Source: Dinochytrium kinnereticum
Taxonomy: Eukaryota; Chytridiomycota; Chytridiomycetes; Chytridiales; Chytridiaceae
DNA length: 64,000 nt
NCBI GenBank assembly: GCA_027604005.1
Contig: JADGJT010000045.1
Span: forward strand, 28,410 to 92,409
Direction: 5' to 3'
Made by a program: the position numbers and the translations under genes. How positions within the stretch are numbered: position 1 is the first letter of the stretch; each line of letters begins with the position of its first letter. Under the pieces are notes generated by a model, which did not search any database, was not told the DNA's origin, and saw nothing but the letters and a program-made list of their open reading frames with translations. Shown piece after piece: positions 1 through 11,428 of this stretch.

Positions 1-338
1 TCTTCCATGGCCATGTCAGGCCCCAGAGGGTACGCTGGGACACTTGAATCGAGTGTTGCGGCCACCCTCTGCAAAGTGGCTGCAGCATTCAAAAGATCTT
101 CAGCAGCAACAGGGTCCAGGTGAGCCAACTCGTTGACAAGAAATGACCTCGCAGCCGATTCCGTGCAGAGCCAGCGTAGAAAGTCAGAATCAACTCTCCG
201 CCGAAGGTTGATGGAAATAGAAGGGGATATGGACGATGATGGTGATGGCACAGAAGCGTCGTCGGTTGAGGGTCCTGGCCCGTAAGGAGAGGCAGTTCCA
301 TCGGACAGCTGCACGTTGGTCGCAAGCAGGCTACTCAT
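1..338 (-). CDS. 5' end of an unrecognised protein gene, cut by the window edge
   Basis: An ATG at 336-338 on the minus strand opens a frame with no stop down to base 1, giving about 112 residues. The first 45 or so residues are rich in Ser, Pro and Asp. The rest (from about residue 48, starting NLRRRVDSDF) reads as amphipathic helices with leucine-rich spacing such as LLNAAATLQRV, suggesting the N-terminus of a helical or coiled-coil protein. I do not recognise the family. Support is the open frame, codon use like the neighbouring genes and the sensible protein composition. The rest of the gene lies to the left of this window. Confidence 0.6.
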   Translation of the reverse strand, partial: MSSLLATNVQLSDGTASPYGPGPSTDDASVPSPSSSISPSISINLRRRVDSDFLRWLCTESAARSFLVNELAHLDPVAAEDLLNAAATLQRVAATLDSSVPAYPLGPDMAME

Positions 339-1622
339 GCTGAAAGAAGCAGCTGCCGAGGTCGTCCAGCAAGCTCCGCAGTAAAAATGACGACCGGAAC
401 TATCAATCAATTGGACTGTGTCCGAGACCTTTTGATTATCTGTTGCTGGAAGTGACTCTGCAGCGCCCACGGAGTCGCAGAAGGGGGCCTTATAAGTCGG
501 GTGCCCACAAATAAATAATAAGAACTCCTGCAGAGGAGAGGCGAGAAGGAATTTCGGATCAGAGCCTTGACACCTCCCTGCCCATACGATATAAAGAAAA
601 AAGAGGCGAGATAAATGAACCAAAACAAAGGAAACCTGCTACAAAACAAATAGCTGCAAGCAACGAACGCTGCAGCTTGGCTGCTCAGAAAATCGCAGGC
701 GGAGTTGCAACAAAAAAATTGGAAGTCCGCCGTCATTTGTGCTTGCCATCCCCATTTCAGGCAACGGCATGCCTCCTTGCAAGAAAGCAGATTATAATAA
801 TGGAAAGGCGATCAACACGAGCCTTAAGAAAAGAAAAAAAATTAAATGAAGCAAGAGGGAGAAACTGCGTGGAAAAAGCTCTCAGGAATGACAAAAGTAT
901 AATGTAGAGACTGCAGAAAACAACAGGTAATATAATCTTGCCAAAAAAATAAACAACAACAGCAGCCTGAGGTAAAAGGCAACGAACGAAAAATCAGCGC
1001 GGGCTACCAATAAATGTCAATGACAAAATATTCGACACAATAACAAAAGGGAGAAGAAGATGAGAGAAATAAACAACACGTGAAAGAAGATGGAAGACCA
1101 ATGGAGAATAACCCTCCATCAACGGTGATCAGAGAGAAAGCAACGACCATCCAACAAGAAGAGAATATATAGGATAATATGAGCAAGAAGATAGTTAAAG
1201 GCTTCTGCAAAATGCCAAAAAACCGCTTCGGTCTCCTTATCTCCATCTCATAAGATATTTGTAGGCAACCGCTCATCCTCCTTTACTCTCTTCAATGCTT
1301 TGGGTTTCGTTCAATGTCGCTACGATTGAGGAGATGTAAGGGAAAGACGGTGAAAAAAAAGAGAGCAATCAACAACAAAAATATACGAACTGCATACAAG
1401 TATAGAAAGAACAGTGAAATGAGGAAACATTTAAGAAGAGGGAGGAATAGAATACAATATGATCCAAGAAAAAACGCACACAAAAACAAAATGTATACAG
1501 AAACATAGGTATAACGAATGCGAAGAATCGAGAAAAAACAGAAAAAGAAAAAGAAGGATAATACGAAGAAAAAAGTACAACCAAAATACAGCACTATTTA
1601 AACCAACTACTGACAAATAGCA
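339..1622. other. Intergenic region, A- and purine-rich
   Basis: About 1.3 kb between the stop of the multi-RRM gene and the start of the partial gene at the left edge, both on the minus strand. It should hold the 3' UTR of the first and the promoter of the second. The plus strand is purine-rich with many A runs. Short open frames here are phenylalanine/serine-rich translations of the complementary pyrimidine tracts and do not look like proteins. No RNA gene was seen. Confidence 0.5.
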
Positions 1623-4600
1623 CTAGGCCTTGACAGGTCCACCTTGAATAAGATTCTCCACAAGCTCCCAAACACGACCCATGAGAAAGCCAACCCGAGC
1701 ATCACCATCCGACCCCTCCGACGCGTCTCCATCACAGGCAGCATCATTTGCAATGGTCGAAATCGAAGTTAACGATGAAGAGGTCGATGCAGAAGAGATC
1801 AGTTCAGAGCTTTCCAATGCCTTGTGAGAGTCTACTGAACTAAAACCCCTATTCCGCTGACCCTGGAGAACAATAATTATCCTCTCCATCTCAGATTCAA
1901 CCCACTCCAACTGCTTCTGTGCATCAACTCCATGCCCAAGCTTCCTTAAGGGTTTCATGCACGTCACCGTGTTAAGACTATCAACCCCCATCCTCTCATT
2001 ACCTATTTCCTCATCATTTCCCTTACTATGACTGGCAGATAGAGATGACTCTGCCTTGGCAGAGGTCCCCGTGTCATCACCTTCGGGAGACGTCGGAGAC
2101 AGGTAAGTATTGGTCAAGGTCGTCGCGAGCGCTCCAACATCTACTTCTGCATTGTCACTCATACAACTCTCAACAGGTTTAGCGACAGGGGGTGTCAGCG
2201 GCGTCACAACAGGAGGGAACGTCAGCACGGCCGATTCCGGAGCAGATCCTATTCGAACCTCTCGATCTTGATGCTTCAGACTAGCCTCTAAAATCTCTGG
2301 ATCACTTGGCGCGTTCGGAATCATGATACGAAGATTCTCCTCATTCGCAACACCTCGATGTCTCGAACCGCTTCTTTCACCAACAATCCCCCTTGGCTCC
2401 CCAGTCTCCTGTTCAACCACATCCCCACCATCGCGAGACACCGATGATCCCCACGAAGGAACAAACGCCGCAACATTGGGATTGAACGAAGAAAGCCTTG
2501 GCCCAACCGATGTGATATCATCCGCAAAACTTGGCGCCGACACCGTTCTCCACCGATCAACCCCAGTATCGATTCTCGGCGGCAAAATCGAGGGGTCCAT
2601 AAGGGCTGGTGCGCTGGCCTGGGAGGCCGAAGACGAGGCTGTAGAGGCGATGCTAAGAGCCGAGGAAGATGATTCAAGTCTGCTACGGACACATTCCGAG
2701 TCTTGCTCAGCGGAACCATTGCGTGAAGTAGAGCTCCTTCTCACAAGGCCTGACCCAGAAGAAGCTTGTGAGTTCGGAACGGACCCACCAGAGGAAGTTC
2801 TCGAAGAGGTCGGAGAAAAGGCGGACGACCAAATATCATCCAAAAGCCTTCCCGAGGCCTGGCCAATTCCAGAGAGAGTGGCCGAAGATGAAGCAGTTCG
2901 GCCCCCATACAAGAACGAGCTGGAGCGACGAAGTGATGCAGCAGCCGTTGTCACGTTTGTAGATGGTCCCGAAACACTAGATCCCGATGAAGAAGATGAT
3001 GACCCACGAACGACAAACCCAGCCTCCGCCCCCGTCGATAATGAGAGCGACGGCGACTGCAGCGGCGCCGGCCATCCACCTTCAGATCCAAGACTAGTAG
3101 CATATGGTGCCACGGGTGCTGCAGACGAGGGACCAGACCCAGGAAGACTGCTAGAGGCCCATGGGTCACCTCCTGTAGAGGATGAGATTGGAGTCGTCGG
3201 ACCCCGAACCAGAGTGGGCGACGGTTCGCTCCAGAAAGATCCAACGCTTTCCAGACCGCCTGCAGACGGTGGACCATTACTATTCGAGGGCGGCTTGGCC
3301 CAAGGATCGGCAGTGGCGCTAAACATGTTGGCTGATGACGGAATAGGTCCTCTGAGATCCAGAGGGTATGACGATGACTCTTCCAACACTTTTCCCGAGC
3401 CACTGCTCTTTTTATCAAGCACGTCCACATCCTATACAACCGAAAAATTAAGTTCAAACCGTCCAAAAGCGAAAGAAAGAAAAAGCACTCACCGATTCCA
3501 GCCTACCCTCCTCCAAAATGGCGAGGAAAGGCTCCCAAATACCCGGAATCTCACCAGAAACCCTATATTGAAAACTCACGCTACCATACCCACACCCAAG
3601 GGTCTCCCTTAAATCGTACCCCTCATAAACAGCTCTGGCGGTATCAACACCCGAAAATCGCACAAAGACGTGTGCAGAATTCGAGGATCGCTGCACAAGA
3701 AGGTCCTCAAATCCCTCTACCTTGGCTAAAATTGTCCTCAGCTCTCCTTCGTCCGTAATGGCCGAGTTGCGTATAATGATAATGTTTGAAATAATCTAAG
3801 AACCAGGAGGGAAAAAGAATTATTAGACTAGGGTGGAAATCAAATATAACCATAACACAATTGAAAAACAAAAAAAGGTAGATAAGACAAAAACCTCACC
3901 TGTGGAGTGGACAACCTCCTAGCCACATCCCCATTGATTCGAGAAGGAAAATGCTCAGCCCCCATAGAATTCTGAACCCTCACCCCCCTAGCCAACGCAA
4001 AAAGACTCCGCGATCCAGACCCAACCCCGACCGTCCCCATAGCAGAGGAATGTCCAAGCGGTGCAACCCCAGCTATCCCCCCACCGCCGCCCCCGATCGC
4101 CTGCACAGACGAAACATTAGAGCCACCACCCGTCGACGGGCCAGCAGGTATCGAGAACGAAAGAGACGACGCATGGGCAAACGAGAAGTTTCCAGACGCC
4201 GACGACGGAAGGCCAGAGTACGACGCAACCTTTCTAAGGCCCCTAGCAGTTTGAGCCGAGGGAACCGGCTGACGACCCCCCGTGCCAGCCGCTGAAGTCG
4301 GGAAACCGCCAAGAGGTCGAGGCAAAGAGAAAAGGTTATCAGATGTGTATCGATTGGAGCCAGCCAGGCTACCATCAATTACAGGAGGGATCATAGATGT
4401 GAAAAACGCATCCTCCCCATTCCCTACTCCATCACAGTAACTACCAACGGAGGCGTTCATGGACGCAACCTCCCGATCTGAGGATGCAGAAAATCCAGAA
4501 GCATTTTGCTGGTGAAGGTACCCGCTACCAGCCCCACCACCAGCACTATTCAATCCCAGAGCCCCAATCTGACCCGTCGAGAATCCCTGCGAGGTGATCG

Positions 4601-7600
4601 GGTGTATTCCAAACCCATTCGCTGGGACAGAAGCCGAAGTCACCATGCTTCCAAATCCATTCCCTCCAGAGTTCAAAGTAGGGAGCACCCCACCAGACCC
4701 CGAGCCAACCGAGGAAGTTGAGCCTTGCCGCTCGGCCTTCTTTGAGAAGACAGAGTAAAGATTTGTTGTAGAGTTGAGGTCTTCCAGAGCCCGTCGTGCA
4801 GTGTCAACATCCCTAAAGTGGATCCAACTATGGGAGGCGTCAAAGACAAGGCGCTCGAACCCTTCAAAGGTTTGAAGGTACTTGCGAAGCTCTGACTCAG
4901 ACCAATACAGTGTCGATGTCCAGAGAACCTGCGTTGAAAAGTGCGGCAGCAGTTAGGCACAACGTAGATCACAAAAGAGAGCATCTCAACAAACAGCAAA
5001 AGCATCGAACGTCTATACAATTGTCAATCTCTCACCTTAGAAGCCTCTCCAAGCTCATCAATCTTCTTCTCCTCTGGCTCCTTCCTCGCATAACTCGCCT
5101 TTACAAAGTTCGCTCCCAAAATAACCTTCATAGCCTCCTTGGCACATTCAAGGTCTCTCAAAACAACCCTAAAATTAGCCTGTCCAAACTGGATTCGCAC
5201 AAACCCAACGAACCGCCGGCACATAGCCTTAATGTCCGACTGAGTATTTTTTTTAAAAAAAATAAATATATCAGCACCAACCAAACAACAAAAAAAAAAC
5301 AAAAACATCCACACACCTTATCCATGCTCCCAAACCCCGACACGTAAATAGTCCTGGAAGGCAAAACCCTCTGCTCAGCAGCAACAGCCGCAGCAATGTT
5401 ATACCCATTCCCCATGGCACCACCCTCAAACCCAGTCTGCGCACCAAAGAACCCCGCACTACCCGTCCCAAACTTCCCGCCCATCTGCTGATGCAGCATC
5501 TGTCCATTCATAAGCCCACCAGCCCCAAAAAACGGTACATCCCCATCCTCCCCCTCACTGTATGGGAAGAGCGGGGCGCTCATGGGACCCCTCCACCCTC
5601 CAGAAGACAACGGTGGTTGTTGTGAGATCAGCCCGGTGAGTCGAGGAAGGCATGGCACAGATGGGACTTTTCGTGGGAGGCTGCGTAAGGGAAGCGGTTG
5701 TTGGCTGGAAGGAAGAGAAGGAGATTGTCCAGGTGGCTGGGTCCTAGCCATAATATTTCCGGTGGGTACTGAGTTCGACAACGTGACTGAGGAAGATGTT
5801 GAGGCCGATCTTCCCATCATCATCATCATCATCCTGGCATTAGACGCAGAAGGACCAGCAGGTGACGGCATCGGCCCACCCAATGCCATCAAGTTCAACG
5901 ACTCAGATGACGGCACGCGGTAAGGCCCCTGCTGACCCGCGGCATTGTAACCCTGCATTCCAAACCCAATCCCAGAAGAAGAAGAACCAGCCGATGCTGG
6001 AGCCGACAAAGTCTGAGTCGTCGGTCCTTGAAAAGGCGGCATGGTCAATGAAGTCACAGCCGGAGCAGGCGTGGCAGCAGCATCCACGCCAGCCAAAAAG
6101 GAAGACGGCAAAATCTCCACAGCAAGATCAGTGGACCTCTCGAGATCTTCAAACGCCTTCACAGCACACTCATGGTCCTTAAACCTCAAGCAAACCCCCA
6201 TCCCCAAAGCCGACGTCACTGTAGGCGAAGAAGAAGGCTGCTGCTGCTGCTGCTGCTGCTGGAGCGCCCCAAAATCAATCCTCAAAAACGCTTCCAACCC
6301 CTCCCTTCTCCCATACATCTCAATAACCCTGTCAGCATTCATCCAAGGCTCAAGTCGAATCAGCAGCAAAGGAGACGGCGGGAGAGTCCTTCCAGGCACG
6401 GCCCCTAGAACCGTGGCTCGTCCAGTGATGACAGCAATACGGTGAGACGCCGCTGCACTGGTCCATCCTCCCAGCGAGGTGACAAGCGACGGAGGCGGCA
6501 AATAAACTTGCTGTTGCGTCACAGCCATTCCCTCAGCAACGCCAAGTGGTCGGACATCCATTCTCGTCGTCTTCATCAACGCATCAGCCGCTATAACAGC
6601 AGCCTGCGGGCTTCCGAACGCCAAGAGAAGAGTATCACCAGGTCCAAACGACAAGAACCTAAACCCTTCAAGCCTGGCAAAGTGTCTACGAATGGACGCC
6701 ATCCCCAGATCATCAGGGAGACTGCCAACGTGCACGAATCCGAGGGTGTCAAAGAAAGCTGACAGGGCAGCTGTGGGATTAGACGGGTTTAAGGAAGGCT
6801 GCTGCTTCTGGCCATAATGCTGCGATTGCTCCGCTGAATGACTGGAAGTGACTCCCATTGATGAGGACTCATCAGTGGAAAGTGAGGTCAAGAACCCAAA
6901 CACCATCAGCAACGCATCCGTCCCCTCCTCCCCGCGAAGCAAGGCGAAATCCTCAACCTCAAACACCTTTGCCTCCAAGCAAGTGCACTTCCCCAAATCC
7001 TCCCCGGCCGCTTCCGCAAACGATGCGCTCGCAAACGAAGCATACAGCGCAACCTCCCCATCCTCATCTCTACCCTCCTCCCCATCCCAAATCAGCCTCC
7101 CAGAAGCAGGTCTGGGCGTCCCCTCATCCTCCTCCTCACCCCTCCCGCAGCCCTCCCTCACAATCCTCAAGCACCTCTCAACAAGCGCCCCAACATCGTC
7201 CGGGAAAATCCTCACAGAGGTCACACCACCATAACATTTCATGATCTTGCCAAGCTCCTCCGCGCAAAGGCTACCCCAGTCCGTTCTCGAGATTTTAAGA
7301 ATGCAGGACATCCAGGAGGTCGGGGTTGGGAAGCCAGAGGGTGGTTGGGTTGGGGCCTTGGATTTTGATGTTGATGTGGGCGAGGGTAGAGGCGCTGATG
7401 GAAGGTCGTGGGGGGCTGTCCAGTTTGCCTCAATGGCGGTGCTGCGGCGCATCGTCTCCAAAGCGTGCGTTGCAGATTTTAGCGTATCAAAGGTGAGCAC
7501 GGAAGAGCCTGATACGGAAAGCGCAGATGGAGAGATAGCGTTAAAACAAGCACACAGCAACAGAAGAGAGTTGGAGAGAGAGGGAGAGAGAGAGCGAGAG

Positions 7601-9099
7601 AGGACATCAATCCCACAACATAAAAAAGATCGCGCACGTGCAACCCAGGATAATCCAGACTCAACCCGTTGAAAGGGGAAGAAGGAAAAGAAAGAACGAG
7701 CGGCAATCCTACAGAGTAAGGAGGATGGCGCAACCCAAGATAATCCAAACTCAAGAAAAGGAACCAAAACGCGCAACCCTTGGAAGGGGCAAAGAGAAGA
7801 AGAAGAAGACGAAGAAAACAAGAAGAGGGAACGGGCATCGATCCCATAGGGTAAGAAGGGCGTCGCAATCCAAGATAATCCAAATTCAGGAAAGGAGCCA
7901 AAAGCGAGGACGAGTTGGAAAGGAGGAAAATAAAAAGGAAAACGAAAAGCCAAAGACTCACCATCCCCCCTAAAATAAATCCTCAAAAATCCAGGATAAG
8001 CGGCCCTCACGTAATCCAACAGATCCGCCCTATCCTTCCCATCCGGCAACCCACTCACGGTCAGAAACCTGTTACTCTCCACTCCTCTCATTCCCTCAAA
8101 AGGTGATGGTGGCGTGATGGAAAGCAATGCACCAGGCGGAGACGAAGCAGAGGAAGCAGTTGTGTTGGTCGAAGAGCAAGAAGATGACGCCGATGAGGAC
8201 GATTGAGAGCGTCCACGCTGCTGCTCATGAAGCGCTTGCTGAGAGATCTGCGAAAGCGCGGGTTGGGAGGACGGACGGTCATTCGCCTGTCGCGGGAGCG
8301 TATCATCATGGCGGGAGGCAAGTTGGTGGTGGTGTTGTCCAGCAGGATGATTGGGGATGGGAATAGCCGGCGGATGATGACTCGAGTGCTCTTGCTGATG
8401 ATGGTGGTGAGGCTGTTGAATGGATGGTTGAACCTGCTGCTGCTGCTGCTGCTGCTGCATTGGTTCAGCAGCGGCAGTGAAATTCGCCTCCTCCTGTTCA
8501 AACGTCGTAGCAGCTCGGTTCCCAGCAGGTCCAGCAGCAACCTGATTCCTACTCATATGAGCAAACCCCGAGGCACCACCGTTATTAAAGTGCGGAAAGT
8601 GTGAGCCCTCGGCAGACAGGTGCTGCATGGAGGGTGTTGAGAACTGATTCGGATGCTGAAGTGGTTGGAACGGGTGAGGTGTAGGATTATTCTTTTGGAA
8701 CGGCTGTCCAACCATCCCAGCATGAACCAGTTGTCTGCGTGGGTCCATTCCCGCAGCCGCGGTGGCTCCCGCTCCCGCTGAGAAAGGTGGTGGAGGCATG
8801 CTGTGAAGTTGCTGCTGCTGCTGGTGATGTTGCTGAGGGTGAATGGAAAGATGATAAGGATGGATCTGCTGCTGTTGCTGCGGTGGCTGCTGGTCGACCA
8901 CCATACCCTGTTGGGGAATTTTTGAAGAGGCAACAGAGCCTTGCATGGGCGGACGAAAGGAGAAAGGGGATCCTGACCCGCCAAGGTTGAAGAGCGATGG
9001 GGAGGAGGAGGACGACGACAGTGATGTACCGTCCAAACGAAGATGCTGCTGTTGCTGCTGATGCTGTTGCAACTGATAAGAGTGTGTGGGGTGTGTCAT
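1623..9099 (-). CDS. Large multi-RRM RNA-binding protein with low-complexity linkers
   Basis: Six exons fit together: 9099-7962, 7508-5317, 5239-5036, 4928-3900, 3795-3493 and 3431-1623, giving 6,675 nt in frame, or 2,224 residues. I chose the ATG at 9099 (MTHPTHSYQLQQ) because an upstream in-frame ATG adds only an Arg-rich leader. The first 330 residues are rich in Gln, His and Ser. Then come repeated RRM-like folds: RFLTVSGLPDGKDRADLLDY; a divergent one around ILKISRTDWGSLCAEEL; FVHVGSLPDDLGMASIRRHF; LLLIRLEPWMNADRVIEMYG; RTIYVSGFGSMDK; VLWTSTLYWSESELRKYL; and IIIIRNSAITDEGELRTILA. Most lack strong aromatic RNP motifs. The C-terminal 600 residues are Ser/Pro-rich with one helical end segment. 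It is probably a cytoplasmic mRNA regulator of the fungal multi-RRM (Mei2/Whi3-like) kind, but I cannot name an orthologue. Confidence 0.8.
7509..7961 (-). repeat. Stop-free intron containing three frame-preserving tandem repeat units
   Basis: This intron of the multi-RRM gene has GT at 7961 and AG at its other end, is 453 nt (151 codons) long and has no stop in the frame of the flanking exons. Inside are three copies of a unit with the core caacccaagataatccaaa, starting at 7641, 7731 and 7866. The spacings are 90 and 135 nt, both multiples of three. In the host frame the copies translate to variants of GLSWVA followed by a hydrophobic and Arg/Ser stretch. Splicing is favoured because removing it joins RRM strand sequences (FRGDG to SSVLTFDTLKSA). 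Confidence 0.7.
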
Positions 9100-11428
9100 G
9101 CTATCTAAAAGTCCCAGAGCAACGAGGCGACCAGGACGCAAGCAAGCCACCAAGACGCAACAAAAGCGAGCACAGAGAGGCCTCCTCCGTCGACGACGTC
9201 TCCAGGGAGTCAATCAACCCGTCGGTCCGTCTGTCCGCAAGCTAGCCCTGTCGCAAAGTGCACAGCGAGCAAGAAGCTTGGAAGCAGTTCCACAAGCTCA
9301 GGCAATACGGGTCAAGCAAGAAGAACAAGGAGAACCAAAAAAAGCGCTGTGAGCAGAACCCGCCCGTCTCCCACTCGCGCATGCAAAAATGTAAATGAAC
9401 GGCAGCGATGTCGTGTCGCTCGACGGCCCCTCGAGAGGTGGCGGCAAGACGGGATTGTGCGGACCACCACAGAGCAAATGCGGTCCAGTGGAGTGCAGTC
9501 CTTGCTGCACCCCTCCTTGTCTTTTTCTTTTTTGTCGTTTGGAGCTCTGGCTGCCAGTCTTTTTGACGGGTTGGCCTTCACAGATCACCTCGCTCGCTCG
9601 GTTATTCCCCAGTTGACGGCCCTACCCGCGCGTCGTCCAGCAGACTAAAAGAGGCGGTGGAGGTGCTGGGTGATGGACCGGTTTTTTGCGGGTGCGACTA
9701 CTGGCGTCCGCTTGGCTGGGTTTTTTTTTTTTGCTTGTCCCTTTTTTTTTTTTCGGGTGTTTTTTTGTTTTTTGTTTCTTTTTCTGCTGCTGTTCTTTTC
9801 ACCTATAGGGCTTATTTATCATAATAATTATAATGTTACTGTTATTATTTATTATCATTTGGATAATCATTAATTGTTTGTCCATGCTGCACTGGTTAAA
9901 TAAAAGTGCTTTACACGGCCTCATAAAGGCTGACAATAATGCCAGCTGCAGCCAAAGTGCGATAATAATCATCTGAATAGCCGCGGTGCATTGCTGATGC
10001 AGATCAGGGCAGGAGGAAGTTCCTCAGCAAAGTGAGCGTGCATTGAAGCCAGCATATCCAGCGCCAATGCCGTCGAACTAGCAGCATCTCGACAGCGACA
10101 GCGACGACGTTTGAACCTCCTCGTTCTAAGAAAGAAGAGAAAACTCTTTTAATGATTTCTTCCTTGACACACACACCCCTTCACCTTCCGTTCGGTGTTT
10201 GAGCTGCGACCCACCACAGCAAAGCGTTCTCCTTTTGCAGCACTTGCGCATTTCATGAGCATTTTAAATATCCTCCGCAAAACAAGAATAATAATGTTAT
10301 TATCATCATCGGAAAATAATAATAATAATAATTAAAATTGAATTTATTTTGCGCTGGCGCAAAGGACACACACACCCACAGGACCCTTTCCACCGCTGTA
10401 CTGGCTGCAATTGGTTTTCATGCCTTGCCTCCCCTGACTGACCTGACTGGACCCACCCACACCACACCCACTCATCAGTTGTTATTTATCATTGGCTGCT
10501 GCTGCTGCTGCTTGCTGCGGATGCGTGCTGGAATATTATTATTAATAACTTTTATATCATGCATTGAGCAATAAAATAACAATGGCTGTGAATATTCAAA
10601 GGAAGATCACTTTCAATTGACGGAGGATGATTCCCAGTAATAATAATAAGGGCAAACGGCTGTTCCTCTGAATTCATGAATTTCTTTTTTTATTCACAGG
10701 CAGACAGCAGACAAGAGAGATAAGGCCAGAGAGAGAGGGGAAGACGACCCCCATACCGCTTCCTTTCCATTGCGTCTCATGCCATCGGGGCACCATCGGG
10801 GAACGAAAACAAGAGAGAGCCTTTGATTCGTGCGTGAACAAAAAGAAGAGTAAAAAGAATGCCATCATATCCTTCTTAACTTGCCTCCAGTCACCAGAGA
10901 TTAGAGAGTCAAGTAAAATAAAAAAAAATCACACTTTAAGTCTGCAAGTTCGGAGTTTGAAATATCAACAGCAGCGTTGCACCAGCCTGTGAGACCAGCA
11001 CGCGCAAAGGACCCCTCCACACTGCGACTCGAACCCAATTCACACCATTCACATTTACAACAATAAACAATAATAAAAATAAAAAAAGAGAGAGAGAAGA
11101 AGAAAAGGGGGATTTCAGATCTTGAAATATTTATTACGAAAAAGAACAGAAAGAACTGGAGGAAAAAAATATAATGGAAAGAGGCCACCAAAACCCCAAC
11201 TCAACCACCAACGGAAAAAGAAAAACAAAAAAACCCTGCAGCAACCTCCTTAACGTCAACACCAACAAACAACAACAACAACAAAAAAAAAAAAAAAGGA
11301 AGAGAGAACCACACTGCTCAACTCAACACGGCCGAGATAGACAACTCGCGTAAGAGAAACAAACAATCAGAAAGAGGGGTTGTAGGGATTTGCAAAAAAA
11401 AAAAAAGGAAAAAGGGAAACCATCATCT
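9100..11428. other. Intergenic region with simple repeats
   Basis: About 2.3 kb between the start of the multi-RRM gene and the stop of RPN2, both minus strand. It holds the upstream region of the RRM gene and the 3' UTR of RPN2. I see poly-T tracts near 9720-9770, an AAT microsatellite at 10316-10333, a TGC run at 10497-10512, and A-rich sequence at 11040-11410. Open frames here are short and low in complexity, and none resembles a protein family. Confidence 0.5.

Noticed and set aside
2323..3612. 429-codon plus-strand open frame
   Set aside because: It is the complement of the Ser/Pro-rich last exons of the multi-RRM gene, which have in-frame splice joins and RRM motifs on the minus strand.
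7479..7964. Protein-like minus-strand ORF (161 codons)
   Set aside because: It lies in another frame of the stop-free intron and reflects the same purine-rich repeat.
11000..11050. gcgactcgaaccc resembling a tRNA T-arm on the minus strand
   Set aside because: No matching A-box, acceptor stem or anticodon arm is present at the right distance on either strand.
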